NCBI RefSeq assembly: GCF_002355595.1
Contig: NZ_AP017422.1
Coordinates: forward strand, 1,302,001-1,366,000
Reading direction: 5' to 3'
Origin: Filimonas lacunae
GTDB taxonomy: Bacteria > Bacteroidota > Bacteroidia > Chitinophagales > Chitinophagaceae
DNA length: 64,000 nt
Of this stretch, positions 20,332-28,781 are shown one piece after another. Numbering within the stretch: position 1 is the stretch's first letter; the number at the start of each line of letters is the position of its first letter. The position numbers were made by a program, and so were the translations under genes. Under the pieces are notes generated by a model. The model was not told where the DNA came from. It ran no database searches and was given only the letters and a program-made list of their open reading frames with translations.

Positions 20332-20640
20332 TATAAAGGCTTTATGGCAATAAAGGTAAGAGAAATGACTGCATTCTCTATTTTTGGTATCTATTATACA
20401 ACTAATAGCCCAACCTTTACAAGAATGCAACCTCACCCTGGCATTTTGGTTATGGGTTGTTGTATGCAATACCCGCAACCATTTACATATACATCCATGC
20501 TTCATAGTTTTGTCCCTGTTTTCCGGTAGAAGTATGCCGGTATAGCGTATGAAGAAAGGCTGAGAGGCCATAAATATAATAGGATTGCTATTGATTATAT
20601 TTGGCACACAACTACTATTATTTACTATAAGCTGGTTAAT
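20332..20640. other. divergent intergenic region between pirin and the broken regulator
   Basis: 309 nt with open frames on both strands that show no family likeness. A TATATTTG octamer at 20596-20603 (+ strand) is a possible -7 element for the regulator remnant. No operator-like palindrome stood out. Confidence 0.4.
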
Positions 20641-21256
20641 ATGACTGAATTTGAACTTTTACAACAGACTTTACACGACTTTGCAGGAATTGATGCACCT
20701 GCTTTTGAAGTCAGTGTTCCTTTCTGGCAGGTAAAGCAGTACAAAAGGGAGAGTTTTATAATGAATATAAGAATGTGTGCAAGCATTTAGGATTTATTAT
20801 AGACGGTGTATTCCGGAGTTATCACGTAAATGAAGAGAATGGAGAAGAGAAAAATATACTCTTTTTTACACCACGTCAAATTATTGCTGCTTATAAAAGC
20901 TTTTTAACGCAAACGCCCTGTAATTATTATATAGAGTGCATGACAGATGCTACTATTATATACATATTAATCATCTGAACGAATTATATCGAAATTCTCA
21001 CCAATGGGAGCATTTTGGACGCCTTGTTGCAGAATTGGCCTTTAATATAGTAATGAATCATACGGAAAATTATTTATTTAAGAGTCCGGAAGAACGTTAT
21101 TTACAGTTAATGGAACATCATCCTGATATATTTAATACAATTCCGTTGTACCATATTGCTTCTTTTCTGGGGATTCAAGGGCCTTCGTTAAGCCGGATAA
21201 GGAAGCGGATGCAGGGAACACCGGGGACAAATGAGGGTTTTTTGAAAAATAAATAA
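20641..21256 (+). pseudogene. Crp/Fnr-type cyclic-nucleotide-binding regulator with two frameshifts
   Basis: Three consecutive frames together make one Crp/Fnr-like protein of about 200 residues. Piece one starts at the ATG (MTEFELLQQTLHDFAG) and is continuous to the T run at 20754-20757. The next frame continues with YNEYKNVCKHLGFIIDGV and the cNMP-binding-type segment (NILFFTPRQIIAAYKSFL). The third picks up near 20953 with IHINHLNELYRN and carries the C-terminal HTH (IPLYHIASFLGIQGPSLSRI). Each break is explained by one missing T, in a TTTT run and in a TT run near 20953. As read, no full-length protein can be made. It could be a true pseudogene or a homopolymer base-calling error. Confidence 0.82.
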
Positions 21257-21313
21257 ATAATTTTATTTGTTATTGGATATTCTTCGTAAATTTTATTATT
21301 GAATATCCTTGCT

Positions 21314-22273
21314 ATGATTAATGAAAAACCTACGACTGCTGTTCCTGCTTACAAAGACGATTGTCTTGAAGACAGACCGGGTGAGGTCTGGAAAGAAATT
21401 CCTGGCTTGAGTGGCGATTTCCTGGTATCCAATTGTGGCCGCATTAAACGCGTTGCCCGCCAGGTTGTTGATGCTCAGGGGGGAATGTATACATTGCCTG
21501 CCAAAATAAGAAAAGCCCAGGTAAACAAAGACCGCAACATGCGCTGCCATGACTGGACTTACCGCCTGCAGGTGGTATTGCAATTGCGTAATGTAAAGTA
21601 CTCTTTCCAGGTTGCCCGGTTGGTTTACCACTGTTTTGTACAGACGTTTAACCTGAAAGACGCCACCGTTAATGTAACCACTAAAAACGGCAACGGGCTT
21701 GATCTAAGGCCCGAAAATTTGTTGCTGGTAAGCCTGAGTGAAAAGGCACAACGTCCTTACGATACCGGACGCCAGCTAAGTCATCTGCAAACCGACAAGT
21801 ACAAGCTGCTGGAAATTGTAAATGCTTCCAGGGAAAAAACATCTCTGATGATTTCGCAGTACGACGGCTCGGGTTTGTGGATGAAAACTTATCCCAGTAT
21901 TATGGATGCCTACCGTACTACGGGTATTTCTTACGGCAACATTTCCAAAGCGGTAAAACGCCCCGCCAGTAAGGCTGGCGGATTTTACTGGCGTTATGGA
22001 GATGGCAATAAAATTAACCTGAAAGAGGTGCACGAACATGAAAAACGCAGGCAGCGTTCTTACAAAGAAAAACAGGGACGTAAAGTAACCCAGTTTGATT
22101 TGGAGGGCAATCCCTTAGCCTGGTACAGTGCTTTATCGGAGGCGGCTAAAAAGGCCAAAATCTCGCATAAAAGCATTACTACCCATTTAAAAGGGATTAC
22201 CCGGCATGCAGGTGGTTTTTTATGGAAACTAGGCCACCACAGGGAAAAAGTATTGTTTTCAATAGCCAATTAA
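21314..22273 (+). CDS. NUMOD4/NUMOD1 protein with degenerate HNH core
   Basis: Protein built from homing-endonuclease parts. A NUMOD4-like module (about residues 24-70, EVWKEIPGLSGDFLVSNCGR) precedes an HNH_3-like segment (about 99-139). Two NUMOD1-type DNA-binding modules follow at about 179-226 and 257-304, each ending in a GGF(Y/L)W motif. The expected VNHxDGxxxNN core reads VNVTTKNGNGLDL here, so the catalytic histidine is missing, although the flanking RPENLLLVS is kept. The protein is therefore more likely a DNA-binding factor than an active nuclease. The ATG at 21314 is preferred over TTG 21299. It is not inside an intron and no repeats flank it. Confidence 0.8.
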   Translation: MINEKPTTAVPAYKDDCLEDRPGEVWKEIPGLSGDFLVSNCGRIKRVARQVVDAQGGMYTLPAKIRKAQVNKDRNMRCHDWTYRLQVVLQLRNVKYSFQVARLVYHCFVQTFNLKDATVNVTTKNGNGLDLRPENLLLVSLSEKAQRPYDTGRQLSHLQTDKYKLLEIVNASREKTSLMISQYDGSGLWMKTYPSIMDAYRTTGISYGNISKAVKRPASKAGGFYWRYGDGNKINLKEVHEHEKRRQRSYKEKQGRKVTQFDLEGNPLAWYSALSEAAKKAKISHKSITTHLKGITRHAGGFLWKLGHHREKVLFSIAN

Positions 22274-22282
22274 GAGGCTGAA

Positions 22283-22335
22283 AAAAGCGCCTAACCGATT
22301 TACTGCCAATAAGTAACGTAGGGCGTTTTTTTTCT
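22283..22335 (+). terminator. possible terminator after the NUMOD gene
   Basis: AAAAAGCGCC and GGGCGTTTTTT can pair across a loop of about 30 nt and are followed by a T run. The stem is imperfect and the loop is long. Confidence 0.45.
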
Positions 22336-22407
22336 TAAAAACATTTGCCGCAATATTGATGGTATTGGCGGGAGTTCTTGTAATTTTACTATATTAAATA
22401 TTTTAGC

Positions 22408-22971
22408 ATGAAGCTTTTTGTAGCAGGTCTTACCTATGATTTTGATGATGTGGATTTAAAAGAAATGTTCGAATTATACGGCGATGTTACCTCTGCCAAA
22501 GTGGTATTGGATAGAGAAACGGGAAAGAGCAGAGGATTTGGTTTTGTTGACATGCCAGATAGCAACGACGCCCGTCAAGCCATTGAAACCCTGGATGGCG
22601 CCGGATTAAAAGGCAAAAAAATGTCTGTTAAAGAAGCGGAAGCACAACAAGGTGGCGGCGGTGGCCGTGACCGTGGAGAAGGCGGCGGCGGTTACCGTGG
22701 TGGTAGCGGCGGCGGCGGTGGATACCGTGGTGGTAATGGCGGCGGCGGTGGTTACCGTGGCGGCAATGGCGGCGGCGGTGGATATCGCGGTGGCGATGGT
22801 GGTGGTGGCGGTGGATACCGTGACCGTGGTGGTGAAGGCGGTGGTTACCGTGGTGGAAGTGGAGAAGGCGGCGGCGGTGGATACCGTGGCGGCAATGGTG
22901 GCGGTGGAGACCGTGACCGTGGTGGCGATAATGATCGTTACGGCGGCGGCGGTGGTGGACGCAGATACTAA
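22408..22971 (+). CDS. RRM-domain RNA-binding protein with Gly/Arg-rich tail
   Basis: RNA-binding protein. Residues 1-78 form one RRM with RNP2 (KLFVAGL) and RNP1 (KSRGFGFVDM) intact, so single-stranded RNA binding is expected. The tail (about 82-187) is almost wholly GGYRGGxGGGG repeats with scattered DRG, resembling eukaryotic and cyanobacterial glycine-rich RNA-binding proteins often induced by cold. Bacteroidota commonly carry short RRM proteins, and the RGG-like tail would favour RNA condensation or annealing. It is monocistronic, with a strong terminator downstream. The tail DNA is a low-complexity array prone to length change. Confidence 0.93.
   Translation: MKLFVAGLTYDFDDVDLKEMFELYGDVTSAKVVLDRETGKSRGFGFVDMPDSNDARQAIETLDGAGLKGKKMSVKEAEAQQGGGGGRDRGEGGGGYRGGSGGGGGYRGGNGGGGGYRGGNGGGGGYRGGDGGGGGGYRDRGGEGGGYRGGSGEGGGGGYRGGNGGGGDRDRGGDNDRYGGGGGGRRY
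22655..22960 (+). repeat. in-frame Gly/Arg/Tyr coding repeat array
   Basis: GC-rich, guanine-biased array of units of roughly 24-30 nt coding GGYRGG(S/N/D)GGGG. Unit lengths vary in multiples of three, consistent with in-frame slippage. The complement is correspondingly C-rich. Confidence 0.85.
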
Positions 22972-22992
22972 TTTTCACAACATTTTATACCG

Positions 22993-23034
22993 AAGGACAA
23001 AAGCGTATTTGCGTACTCTTTTGTCCTTTTTTAT
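22993..23034 (+). terminator. terminator of the RRM gene
   Basis: Stem AAGGACAAAAG / CTTTTGTCCTT (11 bp) with a 14-nt loop and a run of six T. Confidence 0.88.
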
Positions 23035-23126
23035 TGTGCGCCGATGTTCCCTTGAACTAGGGTGTTTGTTGATTATTTAGCTTATTTTTAGATCTTCATA
23101 GTTCATCACCCTATACAACCTGATCC

Positions 23127-24458
23127 TTGCAGATAACTACAACACTTACCAACCTGTGGCACTGGCTCATCGGAACCAGACCCTCTTTCTCAAAAGCAAA
23201 CATTGCTTTTAATACCATTGGCATTATCACCCTTATGATATTGCTGGTGTTTTTACCATTTAACCTGGCCATGGGGCTTGGCAATATTGCTGTTTCTTTG
23301 ATATTGCTAATCACCTTGCAGCTGGTGTTTTATTACTTTTCCCGGTTTAGAAAACAGTATTCTGTCAGCATTATATGTTACGCTATAGTAAGCTATATAG
23401 CAATGGCTGCATTGTTCTTCTTTAACTCGGGCAGTAAAGGGCCTACCATCTTTTTGTTTTTCCTCACCTTCCAGTTGCTGATTGCCTTTTCGGCTAATCG
23501 TTGGCATTTTGTATGGTTTATTGCGCATTTTCTGGTAATACCCATGTTAATGCTTATCGAGTACTTTAAGCCGGAATGGGTACCAGACACCTATGGTACA
23601 CGTAAAGATTACTTTATAGACCTGGTAGTGAGCTACCTGGTAATTCTGGTAGGTATTTACTGGATTACCAATTACCTGCGTAAAAACTACCTGCGTAAGA
23701 AGAATATAGTAGACGAGTATGCCGCTAAAATTGAACAACAGCATCGGGAGATATTGGTAAAGAATGCCCAGCTGGAAAAACTGAACCAGGAGAAAACCAA
23801 ATTGTTTTCTGTGGTTTCGCACGATTTGCGTACTCCCCTGGCAGTAGCAGTAAGTTTAAACGAGCTGATTAACGATTTTCCGCTGGAAGAGACAGAACGG
23901 ATGCAATTGCAACGTGAGCTGTATGAATTGGCTAAAAACACGCTGGATATGTTTAACAACCTGCAGGCATGGTCGAGCGGGCAGTTAAAAGGCGGTGTAC
24001 GGGTAAATCTGGGTAAGGTGCAGGTAAAACCTGTAGTAGATAAAGTTGTGTTAGCCCAGCAGCTGTTTGCAGCTAAAAAGCAGGTAAAGATGAACGTGAA
24101 GGTGCATGAAGACTTTGCAGTTACTGCCGACATGGATATGCTGGAACTGATTGTGCGTAACCTGGTACAGAACGCTATTAAGTTTACACCCGTTTCTGGT
24201 GAAATTCATATTGAACATGTTACGGAAGACGGCAGAGGTATTATTACCATCAGGGATACGGGTGTGGGTATGACCGATCAGCAGATTCAAAACCTGTTTA
24301 CACTGCAATTATCACCCAGCTATGGCACCGGTAATGAAAAAGGCAGCGGTATTGGCTTACATCTTTGTAAAGAGTTTGTGCTGTTGCAGGAAGGCGAGAT
24401 ATGGGTAGATTCGGTAATTAACAAAGGGAGTGCCTTTTATGTGGCATTGCCTGTATAA
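23127..24458 (+). CDS. membrane sensor histidine kinase
   Basis: Six-helix membrane sensor kinase. Hydrophobic segments occupy about residues 25-180 and are followed by a coiled coil (about 190-225). The dimerisation/phosphoacceptor domain has FSVVSHDLRTP, with phospho-accepting His232. The ATPase domain shows an N box (NLVQNAIKFTP), G1 (IRDTGVGMT) and G2 (GSGIGLHLC). There is no periplasmic sensing loop, so the membrane part itself probably senses. The start is TTG, directly after an in-frame stop at 23121; the next in-frame ATG would cut the first helix. No response regulator gene is adjacent, making it an orphan kinase. Confidence 0.9.
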   Translation: MQITTTLTNLWHWLIGTRPSFSKANIAFNTIGIITLMILLVFLPFNLAMGLGNIAVSLILLITLQLVFYYFSRFRKQYSVSIICYAIVSYIAMAALFFFNSGSKGPTIFLFFLTFQLLIAFSANRWHFVWFIAHFLVIPMLMLIEYFKPEWVPDTYGTRKDYFIDLVVSYLVILVGIYWITNYLRKNYLRKKNIVDEYAAKIEQQHREILVKNAQLEKLNQEKTKLFSVVSHDLRTPLAVAVSLNELINDFPLEETERMQLQRELYELAKNTLDMFNNLQAWSSGQLKGGVRVNLGKVQVKPVVDKVVLAQQLFAAKKQVKMNVKVHEDFAVTADMDMLELIVRNLVQNAIKFTPVSGEIHIEHVTEDGRGIITIRDTGVGMTDQQIQNLFTLQLSPSYGTGNEKGSGIGLHLCKEFVLLQEGEIWVDSVINKGSAFYVALPV

Positions 24459-24495
24459 ATAAAAAACAGGAACAACTGCTGAGGTTGTTCCTGTT
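24457..24495 (-). terminator. terminator of the second SusCD operon
   Basis: 12-bp perfect stem (AACAGGAACAAC / GTTGTTCCTGTT) with a 7-nt loop. Read on the minus strand it is followed by a T-rich run, so it ends the long minus-strand operon and may also stop the convergent kinase transcript. Confidence 0.82.
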
Positions 24496-24537
24496 ATAAA
24501 AAATGGGTGTTTAACAGGTTGGCAACGTTTGTCGTTT

Positions 24538-25671
24538 TTATTCCTGTGGCCAAATGGTGGCCAGTTTATTATTGAGTGTTTCGCCCCGCAGATTAATCCC
24601 GATAATTTTTCCTTCCGGGTTTAGCAGAAAGCTGGCAGGTACAGCCCTTATTCCGTATAGTCTTCCTACTTCATTATTCCATCCTTTCAAATCTGATACA
24701 TGTGTCCAGGGGAGTTGATCAGCTTCAATGGCCTGTGCCCATTTCTGCTTATCATCATCCAGCGACACGCCCAGCACTTCAAAGCCTTTGTCTTTATACT
24801 GTGCGTATTGTTTGCGCAGGTTAGGATTTTCGGCGCGGCAGGGCGAGCACCAGCTGGCCCAGAATTCCAGTAACACATATTTGCCACGATAGCTGTTTAA
24901 TGTTACCGGTTGGCCGTTGATATTGTTTTGAGTAAATGCAGGCGCAGTGGCGCCTTCTACAATGGTGTGTGCTGCATTAATACGTTGCGCCAGTTCCTTA
25001 CCTGGATCGGTGTTACGTAATTCTTCACTCAGGTTGTTGTATAATGTTTCTACACTGCTTACTCCTTTCATGCCGCCTGCTTCGGAAAGGGCAATAACGC
25101 TGAAATAACTATTGGGATACTGCTGCGCAAATTCAATTTGCTTAGTGGCACGGTTGGCTATGTTCTGGCGATATTGCTTGTCAATAGTCTGGAAATAGGC
25201 GGTATCTTTTTGCTGCGCTGCTGTGCCGCTGGAAAAGGCAATGTTTACGGCTTTGGTAAGCTCCATAATAGTGCCGCCGATGAACCGGTTATAAGCATTG
25301 TATTCTTCATTCACCTTAGAGCCGCTGATAGTAGCATGTATCAGCGAGTCGGCCGATTGAATTTTTACCTTCTCTTTTCCCATGTAGAAATAAATAACAT
25401 CACCACCATATACCGCCCGTTGTTTGCCGCTGCCATCATGAGACAGACCCATACGTACATACGAGTAGGGAGAGGTATGCCCGGTAAAGCGGAATGCGCC
25501 ATCTTTTACAAAGGCAGAATCACTTTTGCTTTTACCGTCGTCCATATAATCGAAATATACCTTTGCAGGCGCATTTAAGTGGCCTATTTTTCCCGTTACG
25601 GTGAAATTGGGAGCCTGGGCTGCTACCAATAAGGGAAGCAGCGCCAGGGGTGTTAAAAGCTGTTTTTTCAT
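24538..25671 (-). CDS. TlpA-type thiol-disulfide protein with DUF4369 domain
   Basis: Exported thioredoxin-fold protein. After a signal peptide (residues 1-18) comes a DUF4369-like domain (about 20-120), a helical linker, then an AhpC/TSA-thioredoxin domain (about 240-377). The latter has the CxxC motif WCSPC (Cys275, Cys278) and the cis-Pro segment AVPASFLL. It would reduce or rearrange disulfides in the periplasm. It is the last gene of the SusCD operon, starting 7 nt after the stop of the preceding lipoprotein gene. Proteins of this type recur at the end of SusCD-DUF4843-PKD loci, so a role in handling cysteine-containing imported peptides is plausible but unproven. Confidence 0.9.
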   Translation of the reverse strand: MKKQLLTPLALLPLLVAAQAPNFTVTGKIGHLNAPAKVYFDYMDDGKSKSDSAFVKDGAFRFTGHTSPYSYVRMGLSHDGSGKQRAVYGGDVIYFYMGKEKVKIQSADSLIHATISGSKVNEEYNAYNRFIGGTIMELTKAVNIAFSSGTAAQQKDTAYFQTIDKQYRQNIANRATKQIEFAQQYPNSYFSVIALSEAGGMKGVSSVETLYNNLSEELRNTDPGKELAQRINAAHTIVEGATAPAFTQNNINGQPVTLNSYRGKYVLLEFWASWCSPCRAENPNLRKQYAQYKDKGFEVLGVSLDDDKQKWAQAIEADQLPWTHVSDLKGWNNEVGRLYGIRAVPASFLLNPEGKIIGINLRGETLNNKLATIWPQE

Positions 25672-25678
25672 TTAATTG

Positions 25679-27331
25679 TTAATTGGTTTTCCAGATGCCT
25701 GTTTCTGATAATTGAATATTGCTGCTGCCACGGGTGCTGTTCACCACCAGGCGGTAATATTGGTATGTGTTGGTATTGCTGAACCGGAAACGGCGAAACT
25801 GCTTGCGGCCGGGGAACCATTGTGTGGTTTGTTCATCCAGCTTTGTCCAGCTGTTGCCATTGTTAGAAGCTTCAAAAGTCCATGTTTTAGGATCGTTGCT
25901 GCTATCGCCATCGCCAGAGGTAAGTGTATAGGAGTTAACCGCTGCTGCACTCTTTAATTGGAAGTTAAAGGTGAAGCCTGAGGTAAAGCCGGCTGAAAAT
26001 TTAGTATCAGCGTTGTTATCCAGCAATTGGTTACTTCCTTCCGAAGCAGTGGCGCCGCCCGCATTTTCCTGGCTGACAGTGAAGGTGCTGCTGGTAGTGA
26101 TATTGACATCTGCACCTGGTATTACCAATGCATCGCCGCTACCGGAATAGGTGATGGAAGCGTAAGCGGATCGGGCATTATTTAATTGCGTGGTCCAGTC
26201 ACTGTTCCAGCCAAAGGCTTTGGCTGCCAGTGGTTGCAGGTTGGTGCCAGCTGCGCCGCTGTAGAAGTGAATAAACTCGCCCATATTCATACGCCTGTCG
26301 TAGAGGTAAACAGCGTCGAATTTTGATTTAGGGAAGTATTGAGATAACAGCTGGAAGAACTTTGCCAGTGCTTTTGATTCACCATACTTGCTATAGATGG
26401 GATAAAACCAATCGCGAAACCATTGTGATCCGGCAGTAGGGTAAGTATCAGAAATGTTCATGCACTCATCATACGTGCTGGCTGCTTCTGTAGTAAGACC
26501 TACACCTTTAAACACATCGTATACAAATATCTCCGCCCATTTGCTATCGCCCCATATATCAAAAGCGGGCGACTCTTTTACGCCGTAGCTGCAACCTTCT
26601 ACAATGTGGCCTATTTCATGAACAGATGCCCCAATGTTCCAGCCTGCCTTATCCACCCAGGCATTTTTACCGCCACTGGCTCCAAGGTCAATGACGTTGC
26701 GGTAATCGTGGCTATCATCTACATAACCAGCGGGGTGGCCGCCATAGTATTTATCGGTGTGCAGGATCACGTATAAACGATCGTCCTTGCTGATGTTTTT
26801 ACCAAAATCACCATATACTCTTTTGGTATAGGACCATACATTGTCAAAAAAATCAAAAGGCCAGGTAACTACACGGTTCACATCGTCATCATAATACACC
26901 GCCACGTTGTTGCTTACATACATCCTTTTTACCAGCTGTGCATGTTCGCCCCAGTGTTCCTGCCAGGCTACCGGCGATTCTTCACCGCCGGCAATGCCCA
27001 GTTCTTTCATCATGCTGTCTTTGCCAAAGTTGTTGTAAGCAATCAGCTTTACTTTTAAACTACCGCCTGCTTTATAGGTGTGTTGTACATCGGCCGTGGT
27101 GGCAGTGGTGCCGTCGCCAAAGTCCCAGCTGTACGAAGTGGCATTTTTAGAGGTGTTGGTAAACTGTACCGAAACGGGAAGGGCTGTGTTGGCGCCTATG
27201 GTAAAGTTAAAATCAGCTGTTGGCGCCTTTTGACTGCCACTATCTACCGCTTCTTTTTTGTTACAGCCGGTGGCTGTAGCGGTGATAATGGAAAGGGTGG
27301 CCAATGCTGTATACCATACTTGTTTTTTCAT
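25679..27331 (-). CDS. lipoprotein with PKD, HEIGH metallopeptidase-like and discoidin-like domains
   Basis: Surface lipoprotein (lipobox ending at Cys23, ATATGC) with three parts. An N-terminal PKD domain (about residues 38-115) has the diagnostic SYSWDFGDGTT. A central domain (about 120-400) carries VHEIGHIVEG, giving zinc ligands His238 and His242 with catalytic Glu239, and a possible third ligand Glu267 in SKWAEIF. A C-terminal beta-sandwich (about 410-549) resembles an F5/8 type C or CBM32 carbohydrate-binding domain. It sits in the SusCD operon between the PKD-like lipoprotein and TlpA. I do not recognise the central domain as a named family; the HExxH plus distant Glu spacing is compatible with gluzincins or M60-like peptidases. 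Glycoprotein cleavage is a reasonable guess. Confidence 0.75.
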   Translation of the reverse strand: MKKQVWYTALATLSIITATATGCNKKEAVDSGSQKAPTADFNFTIGANTALPVSVQFTNTSKNATSYSWDFGDGTTATTADVQHTYKAGGSLKVKLIAYNNFGKDSMMKELGIAGGEESPVAWQEHWGEHAQLVKRMYVSNNVAVYYDDDVNRVVTWPFDFFDNVWSYTKRVYGDFGKNISKDDRLYVILHTDKYYGGHPAGYVDDSHDYRNVIDLGASGGKNAWVDKAGWNIGASVHEIGHIVEGCSYGVKESPAFDIWGDSKWAEIFVYDVFKGVGLTTEAASTYDECMNISDTYPTAGSQWFRDWFYPIYSKYGESKALAKFFQLLSQYFPKSKFDAVYLYDRRMNMGEFIHFYSGAAGTNLQPLAAKAFGWNSDWTTQLNNARSAYASITYSGSGDALVIPGADVNITTSSTFTVSQENAGGATASEGSNQLLDNNADTKFSAGFTSGFTFNFQLKSAAAVNSYTLTSGDGDSSNDPKTWTFEASNNGNSWTKLDEQTTQWFPGRKQFRRFRFSNTNTYQYYRLVVNSTRGSSNIQLSETGIWKTN

Positions 27332-27350
27332 ATTATTATATTAGGTGGGT

Positions 27351-28775
27351 TTAATCTCTCTGGTAAATGTCAATGGGAGTGCCGGGAATGCCTTCTATGG
27401 TTTTTATAATGTTGCCGCTGCTGCCGGTTTGTATATCCAGGTACAGCAGTTTGTTATCAATACCTGCCACCAGTGTATTCTGGTTTAACAGCTTTAACAT
27501 AGACACCTCTTTGCTACCAAAATCAGCAGCGAGGGGTTGTATAGTCTGACTTTCGGGATTGTAGCGGTACACTTTAGTGCCGCTGCTGAAATAAAAGATG
27601 CGGTCGTCGGTGCTTTGCCATTTGGTGTTGGCGGTAATCAATTCAGGTTGTTTAAAGGCTCTTTTATAATTGGTGGTAAAAGTGAACGGACCATTAAAAT
27701 TGACTACAAAACGCAGTTCATATAAAGTGCCGGATGCATCCTTACCAAAAGCGTAGCAGTAATTGTTGTTGATCTGCTTCATATGAATCAGATCCAGTCC
27801 TACGTTTTTAGGGTCGAAGGCTCCTGCGGTGTCAATGCTCTCGTAGTTGGTGCCAAAAAATACAGGTGTGCCATACAGGTTAATTCGTAAAAAGCTTTTG
27901 GTATTAACATCATACCCTATATAAAATGGTGTAGCGGCATTATTATAAATGAACCACGGAGATAGCTGGTAATCACCTTCCAGCGGTACGCCAAACATGC
28001 CATAGATAGGCGCCTGGTTCCAGGTGAGATCGTACCCCCAAACAAATTTGCCATCAATCACACCTTGTAATGTGCCGGAAGTATTGTCTTCCAGGTTGTT
28101 TACGGTAAGGCTGGATGGTGGATCGAAATAATTGTTGGCCAGTGTTTTAATTTTCTTGAGGTTGTTGGCGTCAACTTGAACACCACCATTTACACCATCA
28201 TTGGTAATGATCCAATAGCTGGTAACAGCACGGGGTACAATGTTCTCCTTTATTAAGCCCAGCAGGCGCGTGGGGTTATTGGGCAATGCTGCTCCGTTTA
28301 ATGCTTCATAAATTCTGGGCCTGATACTGCCATCGTTTTTAATAAAAGAAAGCTGGGTAATACCATTTTCCTTACTTAATACGGTGGTGCCGGTGCTAAA
28401 ATCGGTTCTGCCCTGTATAGAAAAGTCTTTGAAGTACTTCATGCCATTATCGTTGTTGGTAATGGTAAGATGTCCATCATAATGCGTAGCCCCCAGGCTG
28501 AATATGATACGCAGTTGATCGCCTGTATATACAAGGTCACTTTCCAGATCTGGGCCGCCTATTTTCCACTCCAGGGAAAGATGGGCAGCATTACCTATAG
28601 TTACTTTAGGATCGATAACTAAACTGTCGCCTACCACTGCATAATACAAAGTATCCAGGTTGTTAATAGCCGGAGCTTCGGGTTTGCTGTAGGTATAGTT
28701 TCCTTTGTCTTTATAGCATGAGCTGGTAATAAAAGCAGCCAGCAGCAAAAAGGTGAGTATGTGAATTCTTTTCAT
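27351..28775 (-). CDS. PKD-like family lipoprotein of SusCD locus
   Basis: Surface lipoprotein (lipobox ITSSC followed by YKDKGNYTY) of the PKD-like family that regularly follows DUF4843 genes in Bacteroidota SusCD loci. The N-terminal third (about residues 35-125) looks Ig/PKD-like (DPKVTIGNAAHLSLEWKI). The rest is a beta-rich region of about 330 residues with repeated blade-like segments (RIFYFSSGTKVYRYNPES, LVAGIDNKLLYLDI), suggesting a propeller-like fold. No catalytic motif is visible, so a substrate-binding role next to SusD is likely. It starts 6 nt after the DUF4843 gene. Confidence 0.82.
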   Translation of the reverse strand: MKRIHILTFLLLAAFITSSCYKDKGNYTYSKPEAPAINNLDTLYYAVVGDSLVIDPKVTIGNAAHLSLEWKIGGPDLESDLVYTGDQLRIIFSLGATHYDGHLTITNNDNGMKYFKDFSIQGRTDFSTGTTVLSKENGITQLSFIKNDGSIRPRIYEALNGAALPNNPTRLLGLIKENIVPRAVTSYWIITNDGVNGGVQVDANNLKKIKTLANNYFDPPSSLTVNNLEDNTSGTLQGVIDGKFVWGYDLTWNQAPIYGMFGVPLEGDYQLSPWFIYNNAATPFYIGYDVNTKSFLRINLYGTPVFFGTNYESIDTAGAFDPKNVGLDLIHMKQINNNYCYAFGKDASGTLYELRFVVNFNGPFTFTTNYKRAFKQPELITANTKWQSTDDRIFYFSSGTKVYRYNPESQTIQPLAADFGSKEVSMLKLLNQNTLVAGIDNKLLYLDIQTGSSGNIIKTIEGIPGTPIDIYQRD

Positions 28776-28781
28776 GGTTTC

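Noticed and set aside
20332-20607. Upstream extension of the pirin reading frame by 92 codons
   Set aside because: The extra sequence has no likeness to pirin, and the family N-terminus begins at the ATG at 20331.
22655-22960. Possible CRISPR or satellite array
   Set aside because: Repeats are in-frame coding units of varying length without spacers.
22628-23080. Frames of 116 and 142 codons overlapping the Gly-rich repeat
   Set aside because: They are low-complexity shadows (His/Arg-rich and Ala/Val-rich) of the GGYRGG coding array.
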